Below are positions 53,032-62,900 of a stretch of DNA of 64,000 nt, piece by piece. Position 1 is the first letter of the stretch. Each line of letters opens with the position of its first letter. The translations under genes were made by a program, and so were the position numbers. Under the pieces are notes generated by a model, which saw nothing but the letters and a program-made list of their open reading frames with translations, did not search any database and was not told where the DNA came from. The DNA is taken from the NCBI RefSeq assembly GCF_006716315.1, contig NZ_VFOV01000001.1:1532501-1596500 (forward strand), written 5' to 3'. The DNA is from Nocardioides albertanoniae. GTDB taxonomy: Bacteria; Actinomycetota; Actinomycetes; Propionibacteriales; Nocardioidaceae.

Positions 53032-56000
53032 TTGTCGTCCTCCAGGTCACCTTCGATGTCGAGATAGATCTCCTGCATCTTCGCCATCAGCTCACGGTCG
53101 GGCTCTTCCCACAACCCGCGCTCGGCCGCCTCGTGCAGCCGCTCGACGATCCCACGCAGCGCCCACGGGTTCGAGGCCCGCATGAACTCCTGGTTGGTCT
53201 CGTCCAGCACATACTCGTTGGCGAGCTTCTCGTACATCCAGTCGTGCACCACACCTGCGGTGGCGTCGAAGCCGAAGAGGTAGTCGACGGTCGCGGCCAG
53301 CTCGAAGGCGCCCTTGTAGCCGTGGCGCTGCATCGCCGAGATCCAGCGCGGGTTGACCACGCGGGCGCGGAAGACGCGGTTGGTCTCCTCCTGCAGCGTG
53401 CGCGTCTTGATCGCGTCGGGGGAGGTGGAGTCGCCGACGTAGGCCTTCGGGTCGGAGCCGGTCAGCGCGCGCACCGTGGCGACCATGCCGCCGTGGTACT
53501 GGAAGTAGTCGTCGGAGTCGGCGATGTCGTGCTCGGCGGAGTCGACGTTCTTCGCGGCCACCTTGATCCGGCGGTAGTTGGCACGCATGTCGTCGGCCGC
53601 CGGTGCGCCGTCGAGGTCGCGACCGTAGGCGAACCCGCCCCAGGCTGCGTAGACGTCGGCCAGATCCTGGTCGGAGCGCCAGTTGCCCGACTCGATCGCC
53701 TGCAGGATCCCGGCACCGTACGAACCCGGCTTGGAGCCGAAGATCCGTGAGGTCGCGCGGCGCTGGTCACCGTGGTCGTCGAGGTCGGCGAGCGTGTGCG
53801 CACGCACGAAGTTGTCCTCGGGAGGCTCGTCGAGGTCGGCGACCATCCGCACCGCGTCGTCGAGCATCGCGACCACGTGGGGAAAGGCGTCGCGGAAGAA
53901 GCCCGAGATGCGTACGGTCACGTCGATCCGTGGCCGGCCGAGCTCCTCGAGCGGGGTGATGTCGAGGCGGGTGATGCGGCGCGAGGCCTCGTCCCACTCC
54001 GGGCGCACGCCGAGCAGGGCGAGCACCTCGGCGATGTCGTCTCCGGCCGTACGCATCGCGCTGGTGCCCCACACCGAGAGCCCGACGCTCGCCGGGTAGT
54101 CGCCGGTCTCGTCGAGGTAGCGCTGCAGCAGCGAGTCGGCCATCGCCTGACCGGTCTGCCAGGCGAGTCGCGACGGCACCGCGCGCGGGTCGACGGTGTA
54201 GAAGTTGCGACCCGTGGGGAGCACGTTGACCAGGCCACGCAGCGGTGAGCCCGAGGGGCCGGCCGGTACGAAGCCGCCCTCGAGCGCGTGCAGGACCGCG
54301 GCGAGCTCGTCGGTCGTGCCGTCCAGCCGCGGCACGACCTGCTCGGCGGCGAAGACCAGCACCTGCTGCACGGCGGGGTCGTCGTGGAGGGTCGTCGCGG
54401 CGGCGGGGTCCCAGCCGGCGTCGTCCATCCGCTGCACCAGATCCTTCGCCTGGGTCTCGATCTCGTCGACGGCCTTCGTCTCGGCGCCGTCCTTGAGGCC
54501 GAGCGCTGCCCGCAGACCGGGCACGGCGCCACCGACGCCGCCCCAGACCTGCGCCGCGCGCAGGATCGAGAGCACCAGGTTGACCCGTGCCTCACCCTCG
54601 GGGGCGGCGCCGAGCACGTGCAGCCCGTCGCGGATCTGGGCGTCCTTGATCTCGCAGAGCCAGCCGTCGATGTGGAGCATGAAGTCGTCGAAGTCGTCGT
54701 CCTCGGGGCGTTCCTCCATGCCGAGGTCGCGGTGGAGCTCGGCGGCCTTCATCAGCTGCCAGATCTCGCCACGGATGGCGGGCAGCTTGGCCGGGTCCAT
54801 GGAGGAGATCCGGTCGTACTCCTCCATCAGCGACTCCAGCCGCGCGATGTCGCCGTAGGACTCCGCACGCGCCATCGGCGGCACCAGGTGGTCGACGATG
54901 GTGGCGTGCGCGCGGCGCTTGGCCTGCGCGCCCTCGCCGGGGTCGTTGACGAGGAACGGGTAGATCAGCGGCATGTTGCCGATCGCGGCGTCGGGTCCGC
55001 ACGACGCCGAGAGGGCTGCGTTCTTGCCCGGCAGCCACTCCATCGAGCCGTGCTTGCCGAGGTGGACGACGGCGTCGGCCCCGAAGCCCCCATCTTCAAC
55101 AGCACTGCCCAGCCAGCGGTAGGCGCCGATGTAGTGGTGCGACGGGGCCAGGTCGGGGTCGTGGTAGATCGCGACCGGGTTCTCCCCGAAACCGCGCGGC
55201 GGCTGGATGAGGAGCACGATGTTGCCGGCCTGGAGCGTGGCCAGCACGAGCTCGTTGTCGTCGTTGACGAACAGGCTGCCCGGCGTCGGACCCCAGGTCT
55301 CGACCATCTGTTCGCGCAGGTCAGCGGGGAGATCCTTGGTCCACTCGTCGTAGGAAGCCTTCGAGATGCGTACGTGGGCGTCGGTGAGCTGAGCGTTGGT
55401 CAGCCACTCCTCGTCCTGCCCGCCGGCGGCGATCAGGGCGTGGATCAGCGCGTCGCCGGCGGCGGTGTCGTCAGCGCCGTCGAGGATGCGTACGACCTCG
55501 TTGTCGGTGCCGAGGTCATAGCCCTCCTCGCGCAGCCGACGCAGCATCCGGATCGCGGAGACCGGGGTGTCGAGGCCGACCGCGTTGCCGATGCGGGAGT
55601 GCTTGGTCGGGTAGGCGGAGAGCACGAGCGCGAGGCGCTTGTCCTGGTTGGACTTGTGGCGCAGCTTCGCGTGGTTGACCGCGATCCTGGCGACGCGGGT
55701 GGTGCGCTCGGGGTCGGCGACGTAGTGGGGGAGACCCTGCTCGTCGAGCTCCTTGAACGAGAACGGCGCGGTGATGATCCGCCCGTCGAACTCCGGGATC
55801 GCGATCTGCGAGGCGGAGTCGAGCGGGGTGACGCCGTCGTCGGAGGCCTCCCACTCCGCGCGGGAGCTCGTCAGGCACAGCCCCTGCAGCACCGGGATGT
55901 CGAGCGCCGCCATCCGCTCGACGTCCCACGCCTCGTCCTCACCGCCGGCGGAGGCGGACGCCGGCACCGAGCCACCGGCCGCGAGCACGGTCACGATGAG

Positions 56001-56690
56001 CGCGTCCAGGGTGCCGAGCGCCTCGTACAGGTCGTCGGGCGCGGAGCGCAGCGACCCCGCGAAGACGGGTACGCCGGTGGCCTGCCCGGTCGCGTCGATG
56101 GCATCGGCCAGCGCGTGGGCGAACGCGGTGTTCCCACTGGTCTCGTGGGCGCGGTAGTAGAGGATCCCGATCCGCGGCTCCCCGCTGGTCGAGCCGCCCC
56201 CGTCGGTCGAGCCGGATTCGCGAGGTACGAGCGAATCCGTGTCGAGACCAACACGGTCCGCGAACCCCCACGCCGGCACGGGGGCCGGCGGCTCGAAGCC
56301 GAACCCGGTCAGCAGGACCGTGTCGGAGAGGAACGCGTGCAGCTGGGCGAGGTTGGCCGGCCCCCCCTCGGCCAGATAGCGGTGCGCCTCCGCGGCGACA
56401 CCCATCGGCACCGAGGAGTGCTCCATCAGCTCGGCGCTCGGCTGCTGCTCGCCGCCGAGCACCACCACCGGGGTGCCGCGATCCTTGACCGCGGCCAGGC
56501 CCTCCCACAGGTCGCTCGGCGAGCCGAGCAGCCGGAAGACGACGAGGTCGGCGTCGGCGACGACGGCTTCGAGGTCGGTGGCCCGCGACGGGTTCGCCCA
56601 GGCGTAGTCGGCCTCGCTGGCGCGGGCCGAGAGCAGGTCGGTGTCCGAGGTGGACAGAAGGGCGATGCGTACGCGTGCAGAGTCGGCCAT
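53028..56690 (-). CDS. cobN: Cobaltochelatase, CobN subunit
   Basis: 1220 residues, normal length. Carries the CobN/ChlH signature HLGKHGSMEWLPGKNAALS (about residue 540) and the long C-terminal domain ending near RMHEAAERGLWE-type sequence (VERLHEAAERGLW). Inserts cobalt into hydrogenobyrinic acid a,c-diamide with an ATPase partner, here probably the ChlID fusion at 25130. Repeat R7 encodes residues about 143-167, between the first subdomain and RIGILYYRAHETSG. First gene behind riboswitch 6. Confidence 0.95.
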   Translation of the reverse strand: MADSARVRIALLSTSDTDLLSARASEADYAWANPSRATDLEAVVADADLVVFRLLGSPSDLWEGLAAVKDRGTPVVVLGGEQQPSAELMEHSSVPMGVAAEAHRYLAEGGPANLAQLHAFLSDTVLLTGFGFEPPAPVPAWGFADRVGLDTDSLVPRESGSTDGGGSTSGEPRIGILYYRAHETSGNTAFAHALADAIDATGQATGVPVFAGSLRSAPDDLYEALGTLDALIVTVLAAGGSVPASASAGGEDEAWDVERMAALDIPVLQGLCLTSSRAEWEASDDGVTPLDSASQIAIPEFDGRIITAPFSFKELDEQGLPHYVADPERTTRVARIAVNHAKLRHKSNQDKRLALVLSAYPTKHSRIGNAVGLDTPVSAIRMLRRLREEGYDLGTDNEVVRILDGADDTAAGDALIHALIAAGGQDEEWLTNAQLTDAHVRISKASYDEWTKDLPADLREQMVETWGPTPGSLFVNDDNELVLATLQAGNIVLLIQPPRGFGENPVAIYHDPDLAPSHHYIGAYRWLGSAVEDGGFGADAVVHLGKHGSMEWLPGKNAALSASCGPDAAIGNMPLIYPFLVNDPGEGAQAKRRAHATIVDHLVPPMARAESYGDIARLESLMEEYDRISSMDPAKLPAIRGEIWQLMKAAELHRDLGMEERPEDDDFDDFMLHIDGWLCEIKDAQIRDGLHVLGAAPEGEARVNLVLSILRAAQVWGGVGGAVPGLRAALGLKDGAETKAVDEIETQAKDLVQRMDDAGWDPAAATTLHDDPAVQQVLVFAAEQVVPRLDGTTDELAAVLHALEGGFVPAGPSGSPLRGLVNVLPTGRNFYTVDPRAVPSRLAWQTGQAMADSLLQRYLDETGDYPASVGLSVWGTSAMRTAGDDIAEVLALLGVRPEWDEASRRITRLDITPLEELGRPRIDVTVRISGFFRDAFPHVVAMLDDAVRMVADLDEPPEDNFVRAHTLADLDDHGDQRRATSRIFGSKPGSYGAGILQAIESGNWRSDQDLADVYAAWGGFAYGRDLDGAPAADDMRANYRRIKVAAKNVDSAEHDIADSDDYFQYHGGMVATVRALTGSDPKAYVGDSTSPDAIKTRTLQEETNRVFRARVVNPRWISAMQRHGYKGAFELAATVDYLFGFDATAGVVHDWMYEKLANEYVLDETNQEFMRASNPWALRGIVERLHEAAERGLWEEPDRELMAKMQEIYLDIEGDLEDDK
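56189..56262. repeat. Palindromic repeat R7 inside cobN (half unit)
   Basis: GGTCGAGCCGCCCCCGTCGG, then GGATTCGCGAGGTACGAGCG, AATCCGTGTCGAGACCAACA and CGGTC. Contains one core only, so it is a half element. In cobN (minus strand) it reads DRVGLDTDSLVPRESGSTDG, close to the cobL R2 end (VGFDTDPLVPRGSGSTDG). Confidence 0.88.
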
Positions 56691-56741
56691 GCCGGGGTCC
56701 TCCTAGGGGTTCTCGCCCCGTCGATCGGTCGGATCGCCCAT

Positions 56742-56845
56742 GAACAGTGTCTGGCTGTGCTCGCGCTCCGCGCGAACAACACAGTGGCGGAACCGCCCCG
56801 GACTCTCACCGGGTTCCTGCACCACGAGCGTGGTCGCAGCCTACC
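56742..56845 (-). ncRNA. Cobalamin riboswitch 6 (upstream of cobN)
   Basis: On the minus strand: GCAGGAACCCGGTGAGAGTC, CGGGGCGGTTCCGCCACTGT, a stem around CGCGCGGAGCGCG, and the closing GCCAGACACTG. Short form like riboswitch 5. It partly overlaps the 3' end of the GNAT gene and precedes cobN by about 50 bases; it should control cobN-cobF-cobQ-cobK-CbiX/ferredoxin. Confidence 0.85.
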
Positions 56846-57395
56846 CCGGGTGGCTCGCGAGCCACTGCGCGCGGGTGATCTCGTATTCGACCTCGCCGTC
56901 GGCGTGCCCCGCGAGCGGCTCCTCGAACTCCTCGTGGAAGCTGCGGGTCAGGCTCATCCCGACCGACGCCATGGTCGCCCGGGAGGCCTCGTTGACGGCC
57001 ATCGTCTGGGCGATGACGACGCGCTGACCGAGGTCGTCGAAGGCATGTCGAAGCAGCTCGAGCGACCCCTCTTTTGCGAACCCCTTGCGCCAGTGGCGCT
57101 CCGGGATCCGGTAGCCGAGCTCGGCCGCGTCGGTCCGCGGCGGGCTGTCGGGCGGCTCGAGCATGAAGAGCGCGACCGGCTCGCCGGCGGCGTACGCGAT
57201 CCACTTGCCCTGATCCTCGGTGGCGGTCTCGAGCCACCTGCGCATCCGTGCCTCGGTCTCCTGCGGCGTGAGGGCGCGGGTGAAGAGGTAGCGGAGCACC
57301 ACCGGGTCGGAGTTGAGGTCGACGAGGAACGGCAGGTGCTCCTCGTGCAGCGGGACCAGGTCGAGGCGCTCGGTGCGCAAACGGGCTTGGGGCAT
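56841..57395 (-). CDS. GNAT family N-acetyltransferase (RimJ/RimL type)
   Basis: 184 residues: RLRTERLDLVPLHEEHLPFL at the start, ELGYRIPERHWRKGFAKEGSL with the acetyl-CoA loop, and VNEASRATMASVGM. These are marks of the Acetyltransf_3 branch that modifies protein N-termini or small molecules. ATG 57395. Independent of the cobN operon in function as far as visible, though it lies upstream on the same strand. Confidence 0.88.
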   Translation of the reverse strand: MPQARLRTERLDLVPLHEEHLPFLVDLNSDPVVLRYLFTRALTPQETEARMRRWLETATEDQGKWIAYAAGEPVALFMLEPPDSPPRTDAAELGYRIPERHWRKGFAKEGSLELLRHAFDDLGQRVVIAQTMAVNEASRATMASVGMSLTRSFHEEFEEPLAGHADGEVEYEITRAQWLASHPG

Positions 57396-57539
57396 GAGCC
57401 GGACGCTAGCCGCTGGTCGCCCGTGCCGCTGGACGTACGTAGAACTGCGTAGGTCGGGGCCGCCGCGGGCCGGACGCCGTGCGGGAGCGACGACGGAATG
57501 CTCGAGACATCCGATCCGAGCAAGCGAGGAGTCTCGAGA

Positions 57540-58199
57540 ATGTCTACAACGATCACGTCTGCCCCGGCAGACAGAGCATTGTCCCGCACCGCGATCGCGG
57601 GAGCGGCCGTCTTCCTGGTCGCCTATCTGGCGGTGAGCCCCGTGGCCGGCATGTTCGCCGAAGGCGCCGTGCCGCTGCCGACCGACTCCGGTGCGCAGAT
57701 CAAGGCGTTCGTGGTCGACAACCCGCTCGCAGCGATCACCGGCGCGCTCCTGCAGGCCGTCTCCGTCGTCGGCTTCGCCGCCTTCGCCCGCGTGGTGGTG
57801 TCGCGCACCGGCGACCGCGCCGTGGGCATCGCCGCCGGCATCTCGGTGGCGGCCATGCTGGTGTCGTCGGCGATCACGATCGCCTCGGCGGTGCTGGCGC
57901 CAGACCTCTCCGCCGAGACCCACTCGATGCTCCGGCTGGCCAGCTTCTACGCCGGTGGCGTGGTGAACGTGGCCACGCTCGGCTTCGTGGCCTTCTTCGG
58001 GGCGCGTCAGCTCCGCGCCGCCGGCCTGGTCGGCAAGGGCACCGCGATCTTCGGCTACGTCGTCGGCATGCTGTCGATGCTGTCGGTGATCTCGATCGCC
58101 GTCTACTACGCCAGCATCTTCCTGCCGCTGGGCCGGGTCGGGTCGATGGTGTGGACGGTCGTGGCGGCGATCGTCATCTCCCGCCGGAGCGGGCGCTGA
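57540..58199 (+). CDS. Membrane protein of unknown function (DUF4386-like layout)
   Basis: 219 residues with about six hydrophobic segments starting AIAGAAVFLVAYLAV and ending VWTVVAAIVI. ATG 57540 follows GAGGAG. The layout with an early VSPVAGMF and LLQAVSVVGFAAF resembles small DUF4386-type membrane proteins, but I am not certain. No operon partner: neighbours on both sides are on the other strand. Confidence 0.75.
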   Translation: MSTTITSAPADRALSRTAIAGAAVFLVAYLAVSPVAGMFAEGAVPLPTDSGAQIKAFVVDNPLAAITGALLQAVSVVGFAAFARVVVSRTGDRAVGIAAGISVAAMLVSSAITIASAVLAPDLSAETHSMLRLASFYAGGVVNVATLGFVAFFGARQLRAAGLVGKGTAIFGYVVGMLSMLSVISIAVYYASIFLPLGRVGSMVWTVVAAIVISRRSGR

Positions 58200-58229
58200 G
58201 GCCCGCGCGGCGGGAGCGGTCGCCGTCGC

Positions 58230-59381
58230 TCAGTCGCTGAAGACGCGGCTGGCGACGGCGAACGCGCTGTTGGCGGCGGGCACACCGACATAGATCGAGG
58301 TCTGCAGGAGCACCTCGATGATCTCCTCCTTGCTCAGCCCGTTGGTCTGCGCGGCGCGGAGGTGGAACTCGAGCTCCTCGAAGTGGCGACCGGCGACGAG
58401 GGCGGTGAGCACGGCGATCGAGCGGTCGCGGCGGGCAAGACCGGGGCGAGTCCAGATGTCACCCCAGGCATAGCGCGTGATCAGGTCTTGGAAGTCGCGG
58501 TTGACGTCGGTGATCGCGACGGTGGCGCGGTCGACGTGGGCGTCGCCGAGCACCTGGCGGCGTACGTCCATGCCGGTCGAGTACGCCTGGTCCGACCCGC
58601 TCACATGGGATGTGATCAGGCTGGCGACCGCATGCGGCGCCTCCGCGGGCGCGAGATGGCCGACGCCGTCGAGGACGACGAGGCGTCCGTGGCGCACCCC
58701 GACCGCTATCTCCTCCAGGGAGGACGGCGGCGTCGGGCTGTCGTCGACTCCCGCGACCGCCAGCACGGGGGCTGCGATCTCGGCGAGACGGCCGCGCAGG
58801 TCGAGGGCGGCGAGCGCGTCGCAGGTCAGCGCATAGCTCTCCGCGTCGGCGTCGCGCAGCGAGTGGAGCAGGGCCCCGCCGCGCTCGGGCTCGCGCTCGA
58901 GGAACCCCGGCGCGAACCAACGCTGCGTGGAGCCGGCGATCTGGGATGCGGTGCCGGCGGAGCGTACGGTCTCGGCGCGGTCGTTCCAGCCGTCGGGCTC
59001 GCCGATCTTGGCGCCGGTGTTGGTCAGCACCGCGGCGCTCACCCGGGTGGGTGCGTCGAGCAGGAGCTGGAGGCCGACGGCTCCGCCGACCGAGTCGCCG
59101 GCGTAGGCGAAGGTGCCGTGGCGCTCGCCGCGGTCGGTGAGGACACCGTCCACGCTGGCGAGCACGCCGGCGGCGAGGTCGGCCATGCTGAACGCTTCGG
59201 TGGCGGGGGCGCCGTGGCCGTGGCCCGGCAGCTCCCAGCCGATCACGTGGAAGCTGTCGGCGAGCAGCGCGGCAGCGGCGGACCAGAGCGCGGTGACCGA
59301 GGTGCCCAGGGACGGGCCGACGACCAGGATCGGCTTGCTCCGGTCGCCGGCCAGCTCGACAGGGGTGATCCTCGGCGTCAT
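58230..59381 (-). CDS. pcaL: 3-oxoadipate enol-lactonase / 4-carboxymuconolactone decarboxylase fusion
   Basis: 383 residues. Residues 1-260 are an alpha/beta hydrolase (GWELPGHGHG, nucleophile in YAGDSVGGAVG, histidine in DGVGHLAPAEAP), the PcaD activity. Residues about 275-383 are the PcaC decarboxylase domain (FEELEFHLRAAQTNGLSKEE, VPAANSAFAVA). This fused PcaL is known from actinobacteria. Turns 4-carboxymuconolactone into 3-oxoadipate. ATG 59381 overlaps the pcaB stop. Confidence 0.94.
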   Translation of the reverse strand: MTPRITPVELAGDRSKPILVVGPSLGTSVTALWSAAAALLADSFHVIGWELPGHGHGAPATEAFSMADLAAGVLASVDGVLTDRGERHGTFAYAGDSVGGAVGLQLLLDAPTRVSAAVLTNTGAKIGEPDGWNDRAETVRSAGTASQIAGSTQRWFAPGFLEREPERGGALLHSLRDADAESYALTCDALAALDLRGRLAEIAAPVLAVAGVDDSPTPPSSLEEIAVGVRHGRLVVLDGVGHLAPAEAPHAVASLITSHVSGSDQAYSTGMDVRRQVLGDAHVDRATVAITDVNRDFQDLITRYAWGDIWTRPGLARRDRSIAVLTALVAGRHFEELEFHLRAAQTNGLSKEEIIEVLLQTSIYVGVPAANSAFAVASRVFSD

Positions 59382-60637
59382 GAAAGGTCCTTCCAGAGTT
59401 CGTGGGCGCGGCCGACCGCGGCGTCGATGAGGGCGTCGGCGGCGCCGAGATAGTCGCCGAGACCGGTCGCGGCGTCCGTCCCGGTGAGTACGTCGCCACC
59501 CACGAAGTCGGTCAGCGACCGCTGCTCGGCCAGCAGGTCTGCACCCGCGGCCTCGGCGGTGGTCCGCATCCGGGCGGCGTCGACGCGCAGACCGGCGAGG
59601 AGCTCGGTGGTCTGCGAGGCGGCCACGACGCTGCGCCGGGCCAGCGTGGCCAGGGTCTCCCACTCGACGTGCCAGGCGCCGTCGGGGCGCTCGTCGACGT
59701 AGCTCGCCGCGGCGGTGTGGAGCGTCGAGGCGAGCGGGGGAGCGGCGAGCGCGTGGCGGCGGACGAGCACCGAGAGCACCGGGTTGGATTTGTGCGGCAT
59801 CGTCGAGGAGCCGCCGCGCCCTTCACCGCCCGGCTCGGCGAGCTCGCCGATCTCGGGTCGGGCGAGCAGCGCGACATCGCCCGCGATCCGACCCCAGGTG
59901 TCGGCCGCGGTGACCAGGGCATCGGCGGCCGTGGTCAGCGGGGCACGGTTGGTGTGCCAAGGGGTGCGTGGCGTCAGCCCGAGGGTGGTCGCCGCCGTGG
60001 TGGTCGCCTCCTGGGCGGCGGCCACGGGGTCGGCGAGCCCACGGAGCCGGGCGAGCCCGACGACCGCGGCGAGGGTGCCGGCGGCGCCGCCGATCTGGGC
60101 GGGCAGCGAGGCCCGGGTGCGACGGAGCGTCTCGGCGGCGTCGTTCAGGCAGGAGAGCCAGGTCGCAGCCTTGAGGCCGAAGGTGATCGGCACCGCGTGC
60201 TGGGTCAGGGTGCGGCCCGGCATCACCGTGGCGCGGTGCTGCCGGGCGAGGCCAACCAGTGCGGCGGCCTGTGCCGCGAGCTCGTCCTCGACCCGGTCGA
60301 GCACGTCGCGCAGGCAGAGCACGAGCGCGGTGTCGACCACGTCCTGGCTGGTCAGGCCCTTGTGGAGCCAGCGCGCGGCTTCGCCGTCGAGTCGGCCGCG
60401 CAGCAGCTTCACCAGGCCGATGACGGGGTTGCCCCCGGCCTCGGCGCCCTCGGCCAGCCCCGGGAGATCGCCCGAGGAGACCAGGCCGGCCAGCGGCGTA
60501 CGCGCTTCTTCGGGGGCGATGCCGGCGGAGACGGTCGCGGCCAGCCAGGCCTCCTCGACCCGCACCATCGCGGCGAGGTAGGCCGCCTCGGAGAAGAGAT
60601 CCCCGGCGCGCTCCTCGCCTGGCCACAGCAGTGACAT
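59378..60637 (-). CDS. pcaB: 3-carboxy-cis,cis-muconate cycloisomerase
   Basis: 419-residue member of the fumarase/aspartase superfamily with the signature GSSTMPHKSNPVLS (about 275-288) and KGLTSQDVVDTA, VMPGRTLTQHAVP. Converts 3-carboxymuconate to 4-carboxymuconolactone. Lies between pcaG and pcaL in the same transcript. Confidence 0.95.
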   Translation of the reverse strand: MSLLWPGEERAGDLFSEAAYLAAMVRVEEAWLAATVSAGIAPEEARTPLAGLVSSGDLPGLAEGAEAGGNPVIGLVKLLRGRLDGEAARWLHKGLTSQDVVDTALVLCLRDVLDRVEDELAAQAAALVGLARQHRATVMPGRTLTQHAVPITFGLKAATWLSCLNDAAETLRRTRASLPAQIGGAAGTLAAVVGLARLRGLADPVAAAQEATTTAATTLGLTPRTPWHTNRAPLTTAADALVTAADTWGRIAGDVALLARPEIGELAEPGGEGRGGSSTMPHKSNPVLSVLVRRHALAAPPLASTLHTAAASYVDERPDGAWHVEWETLATLARRSVVAASQTTELLAGLRVDAARMRTTAEAAGADLLAEQRSLTDFVGGDVLTGTDAATGLGDYLGAADALIDAAVGRAHELWKDLS

Positions 60638-60645
60638 CGGACTCC

Positions 60646-61209
60646 TCAGCCGTAGGTGAGAAAGGTGGTCTCGCGGTCGCCCTGGAGGTGGAGGTCGAAC
60701 CGCAACCCCGTCGCGTCCGCAGTGGCCACCAGCGTCGCACGCTCGTCCTCCGAGAGCGAGACCAGCAGCGGGTCGCCGGCGTTGCCGGGGTGATCGGGCA
60801 GGTAGATCCGGGTCTGCAGCTTGTCGAGCAGACCACGGGCGAAGACGGTGAGTGCGAAGAACGGAGCCGTGCCCTCCGCGGACGCACCCGGGAGCACCGT
60901 CGAGAACGTGTAGCGCCCGTTCAGGTCGGTGTCGGCGCGACCCCAGCCGGTGAAGGTCCAGCCGTCGCGGTGCAGCGACCCCTCGGCCTGCGGCACGTTG
61001 CCCTCGGCGTCGGTCTGCCAGATCTCCAGGAGCGCATCGGGGATCGGGTTGCCGGCGCCGTCGTAGACCCAGCCGTGCAGCCGGATCGAGCCGGCGCTGC
61101 CCGGCGGGACGAGGTCGGCGTCGCCCTCGTAGGGGAGGGCATAGCCGAAGAACGGGCCGATCGTCTGGCCTGGCGTCGGGCTCTGTGAATTCGTCGAGAA
61201 TGTGCTCAC
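60646..61209 (-). CDS. pcaG: Protocatechuate 3,4-dioxygenase, alpha subunit
   Basis: 187 residues of the intradiol dioxygenase fold: SPTPGQTIGPFFGYAL, LHGWVYDGAGNPIPDALLEIWQ, and ALTVFARGLLDKLQTRIYLP. The iron ligands are in the beta subunit, as usual. GTG 61209 overlaps the pcaH stop, keeping the two subunits in equal amounts. Confidence 0.95.
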   Translation of the reverse strand: MSTFSTNSQSPTPGQTIGPFFGYALPYEGDADLVPPGSAGSIRLHGWVYDGAGNPIPDALLEIWQTDAEGNVPQAEGSLHRDGWTFTGWGRADTDLNGRYTFSTVLPGASAEGTAPFFALTVFARGLLDKLQTRIYLPDHPGNAGDPLLVSLSEDERATLVATADATGLRFDLHLQGDRETTFLTYG

Positions 61210-61973
61210 AGGTCGCCCTCCTCGGGCTCGGTCCAGGTGCGGCTCGGGCCGGTCAGGACGATGTCCCACTCGTAGCCCATCGAGAATCCGGGGACGGACA
61301 GGTCGTGGTCGTAGGTCGCCACCAGCGCGTCACGGTCCTTCTGCGACGTGATCGACTGGTAGATCGGGTCGAGCGCGAAGAGCGGGTCGCTGGGGAAGTA
61401 CATCTGCGTGATCAGCCGCTGGGTGAACGCGCGACCGAAGAGCGAGAAGTGGATGTGCGCCGGCCGCCAGGCGTTGACGTGGTTGCCCCACGGATAGGGG
61501 CCGGGCTTGATCGTCTGGAACCGGTAGCGCCCCTCGGCATCGGTGATGCAGCGGCCGACACCGGTGAAGTTGGGGTCGAGCGGTGCCGGGTGCTGCTCGT
61601 GCTTGTGGATGTAGCGGCCGGCCGAGTTGGCCTGCCAGATCTCGACGAGCTGGTTGCGCACCGGGCGCCCCTCGCCGTCGAGGACTCGGCCGCTGACCGT
61701 GATCCGTTCGCCGATCGGCTCGTTGCTGCCGGCGATGGTCAGGTCGGCCTCGAGCGGGTCGACGTCGGTGTGTCCGAAGCACGGTGCCCACAGCTCGATC
61801 GTCTCCGGGTCGGCGTGGCGTGGGTCCTTCGTCGGGTGGCGCAGGATGCTGGACCGGTAGGGAGGGTAGTCCAGCAGCGGCTGGGGCGTGGTGTGGTCGG
61901 CGGCGGTCTCGATGCTCTCGATCTCGGCGGAGAGGTCCGCCTGGGTCTCGACCGGTCTGTTGGGCGCTGTCAC
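61206..61973 (-). CDS. pcaH: Protocatechuate 3,4-dioxygenase, beta subunit
   Basis: 255 residues. Intradiol dioxygenase with iron ligands visible: tyrosines in GPYPWGNH and the upstream RY segment, histidines in WRPAHIHFSLFG. NQLVEIWQANSAGRYIHKHE is typical of PcaH. It opens protocatechuate to 3-carboxymuconate. GTG 61973 follows no strong ribosome site; a longer frame would overlap the IclR gene. First gene of pcaHGBL. Confidence 0.94.
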   Translation of the reverse strand: MTAPNRPVETQADLSAEIESIETAADHTTPQPLLDYPPYRSSILRHPTKDPRHADPETIELWAPCFGHTDVDPLEADLTIAGSNEPIGERITVSGRVLDGEGRPVRNQLVEIWQANSAGRYIHKHEQHPAPLDPNFTGVGRCITDAEGRYRFQTIKPGPYPWGNHVNAWRPAHIHFSLFGRAFTQRLITQMYFPSDPLFALDPIYQSITSQKDRDALVATYDHDLSVPGFSMGYEWDIVLTGPSRTWTEPEEGDL

Positions 61974-62082
61974 GCTCCGCACGCTAGGCCCGCACCGCCT
62001 ACGATGACAGCAGTGGCTTCCACTGGCCGGAAGCCGTCGCATGATCATGTCGAGATTCGCCGACGAGGAGACAGGAGCCGCA

Positions 62083-62826
62083 ATGGCAGGCGGAAGCAGC
62101 GGACGCACGGTCGCTTCGCGGGTCCTCGCCCTCATCGGAGCCTTCGACCCCGGCCATCGCCGGCTCACCCTGAGCGAGCTGGCGGCCCGGGCCGACCTCT
62201 CCCTCCCGACCGCCCACCGGCTGATCGCCGAGCTGGTCGGATGGGGCGCGCTGGTGCGTGAGGACGACGGGACGTACGCGGTCGGGCGCCGCCTGTGGGA
62301 CGCCGGACTGCTCGCCCCTGTCGCCACCGACCTCCGTACGGTCGCGGCCCCGTTCCTCCACGACCTCTACGGCGCCACGTTGGAGACGGTGCATCTCGCG
62401 GTGCGCGAGGGAGACCATGTGCTCTACCTCGAGACGCTGCGCGGCACCCGCAACGTGCCGATCGTCTCCTCGGTCGGATCGCGCCTGCCGATGTATTCCA
62501 CCGGTGTCGGCAAGGTGCTCCTCGCGCATGCGCCCGACGACGTACGCCACCGGGTGCTGACCGGCCCCCTCACGCCGTTCACGCGTTACACCATCACGAC
62601 ACCCGGCCGACTTCGGCGACAGCTCGACCGGGTCGTCTCCGACGGGTGGGCGACCACCGCCGAGGAGATGACCCTCGGCGCCTGCTCGGTGGCGGTGCCC
62701 GTCACCACGGCCGACGGCGTCATCGGGGCTCTCGGCATCGTCGTCTCCGACCTCCGCCGCAACCGCCCCCGCCTCGTCTCCGCGCTTCAGGTAACGGCCC
62801 AAGGCGTCGTCCGCGCGCTCCCGTAG
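62083..62826 (+). CDS. IclR family transcriptional regulator (probable pca regulator)
   Basis: 247 residues. Winged helix at the N-terminus (LTLSELAARADLSLPTAHRLIAELVGWG, about 27-54) and an IclR effector domain (SSVGSRLPMYSTGVGKVLLA). ATG 62083 has AGGAG 7 bases upstream; ATG 62041 in frame would add 14 residues. Divergent from pcaH, so it most likely controls pcaHGBL as PcaR/PcaU-type IclR proteins do. Confidence 0.9.
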   Translation: MAGGSSGRTVASRVLALIGAFDPGHRRLTLSELAARADLSLPTAHRLIAELVGWGALVREDDGTYAVGRRLWDAGLLAPVATDLRTVAAPFLHDLYGATLETVHLAVREGDHVLYLETLRGTRNVPIVSSVGSRLPMYSTGVGKVLLAHAPDDVRHRVLTGPLTPFTRYTITTPGRLRRQLDRVVSDGWATTAEEMTLGACSVAVPVTTADGVIGALGIVVSDLRRNRPRLVSALQVTAQGVVRALP

Positions 62827-62900
62827 CTGGGATTCGCCGCCCACAACTCACTGCTCGGCCGTCATGAGGACGGTCTCGGCGGGTGGGGTACCTTGCGCGG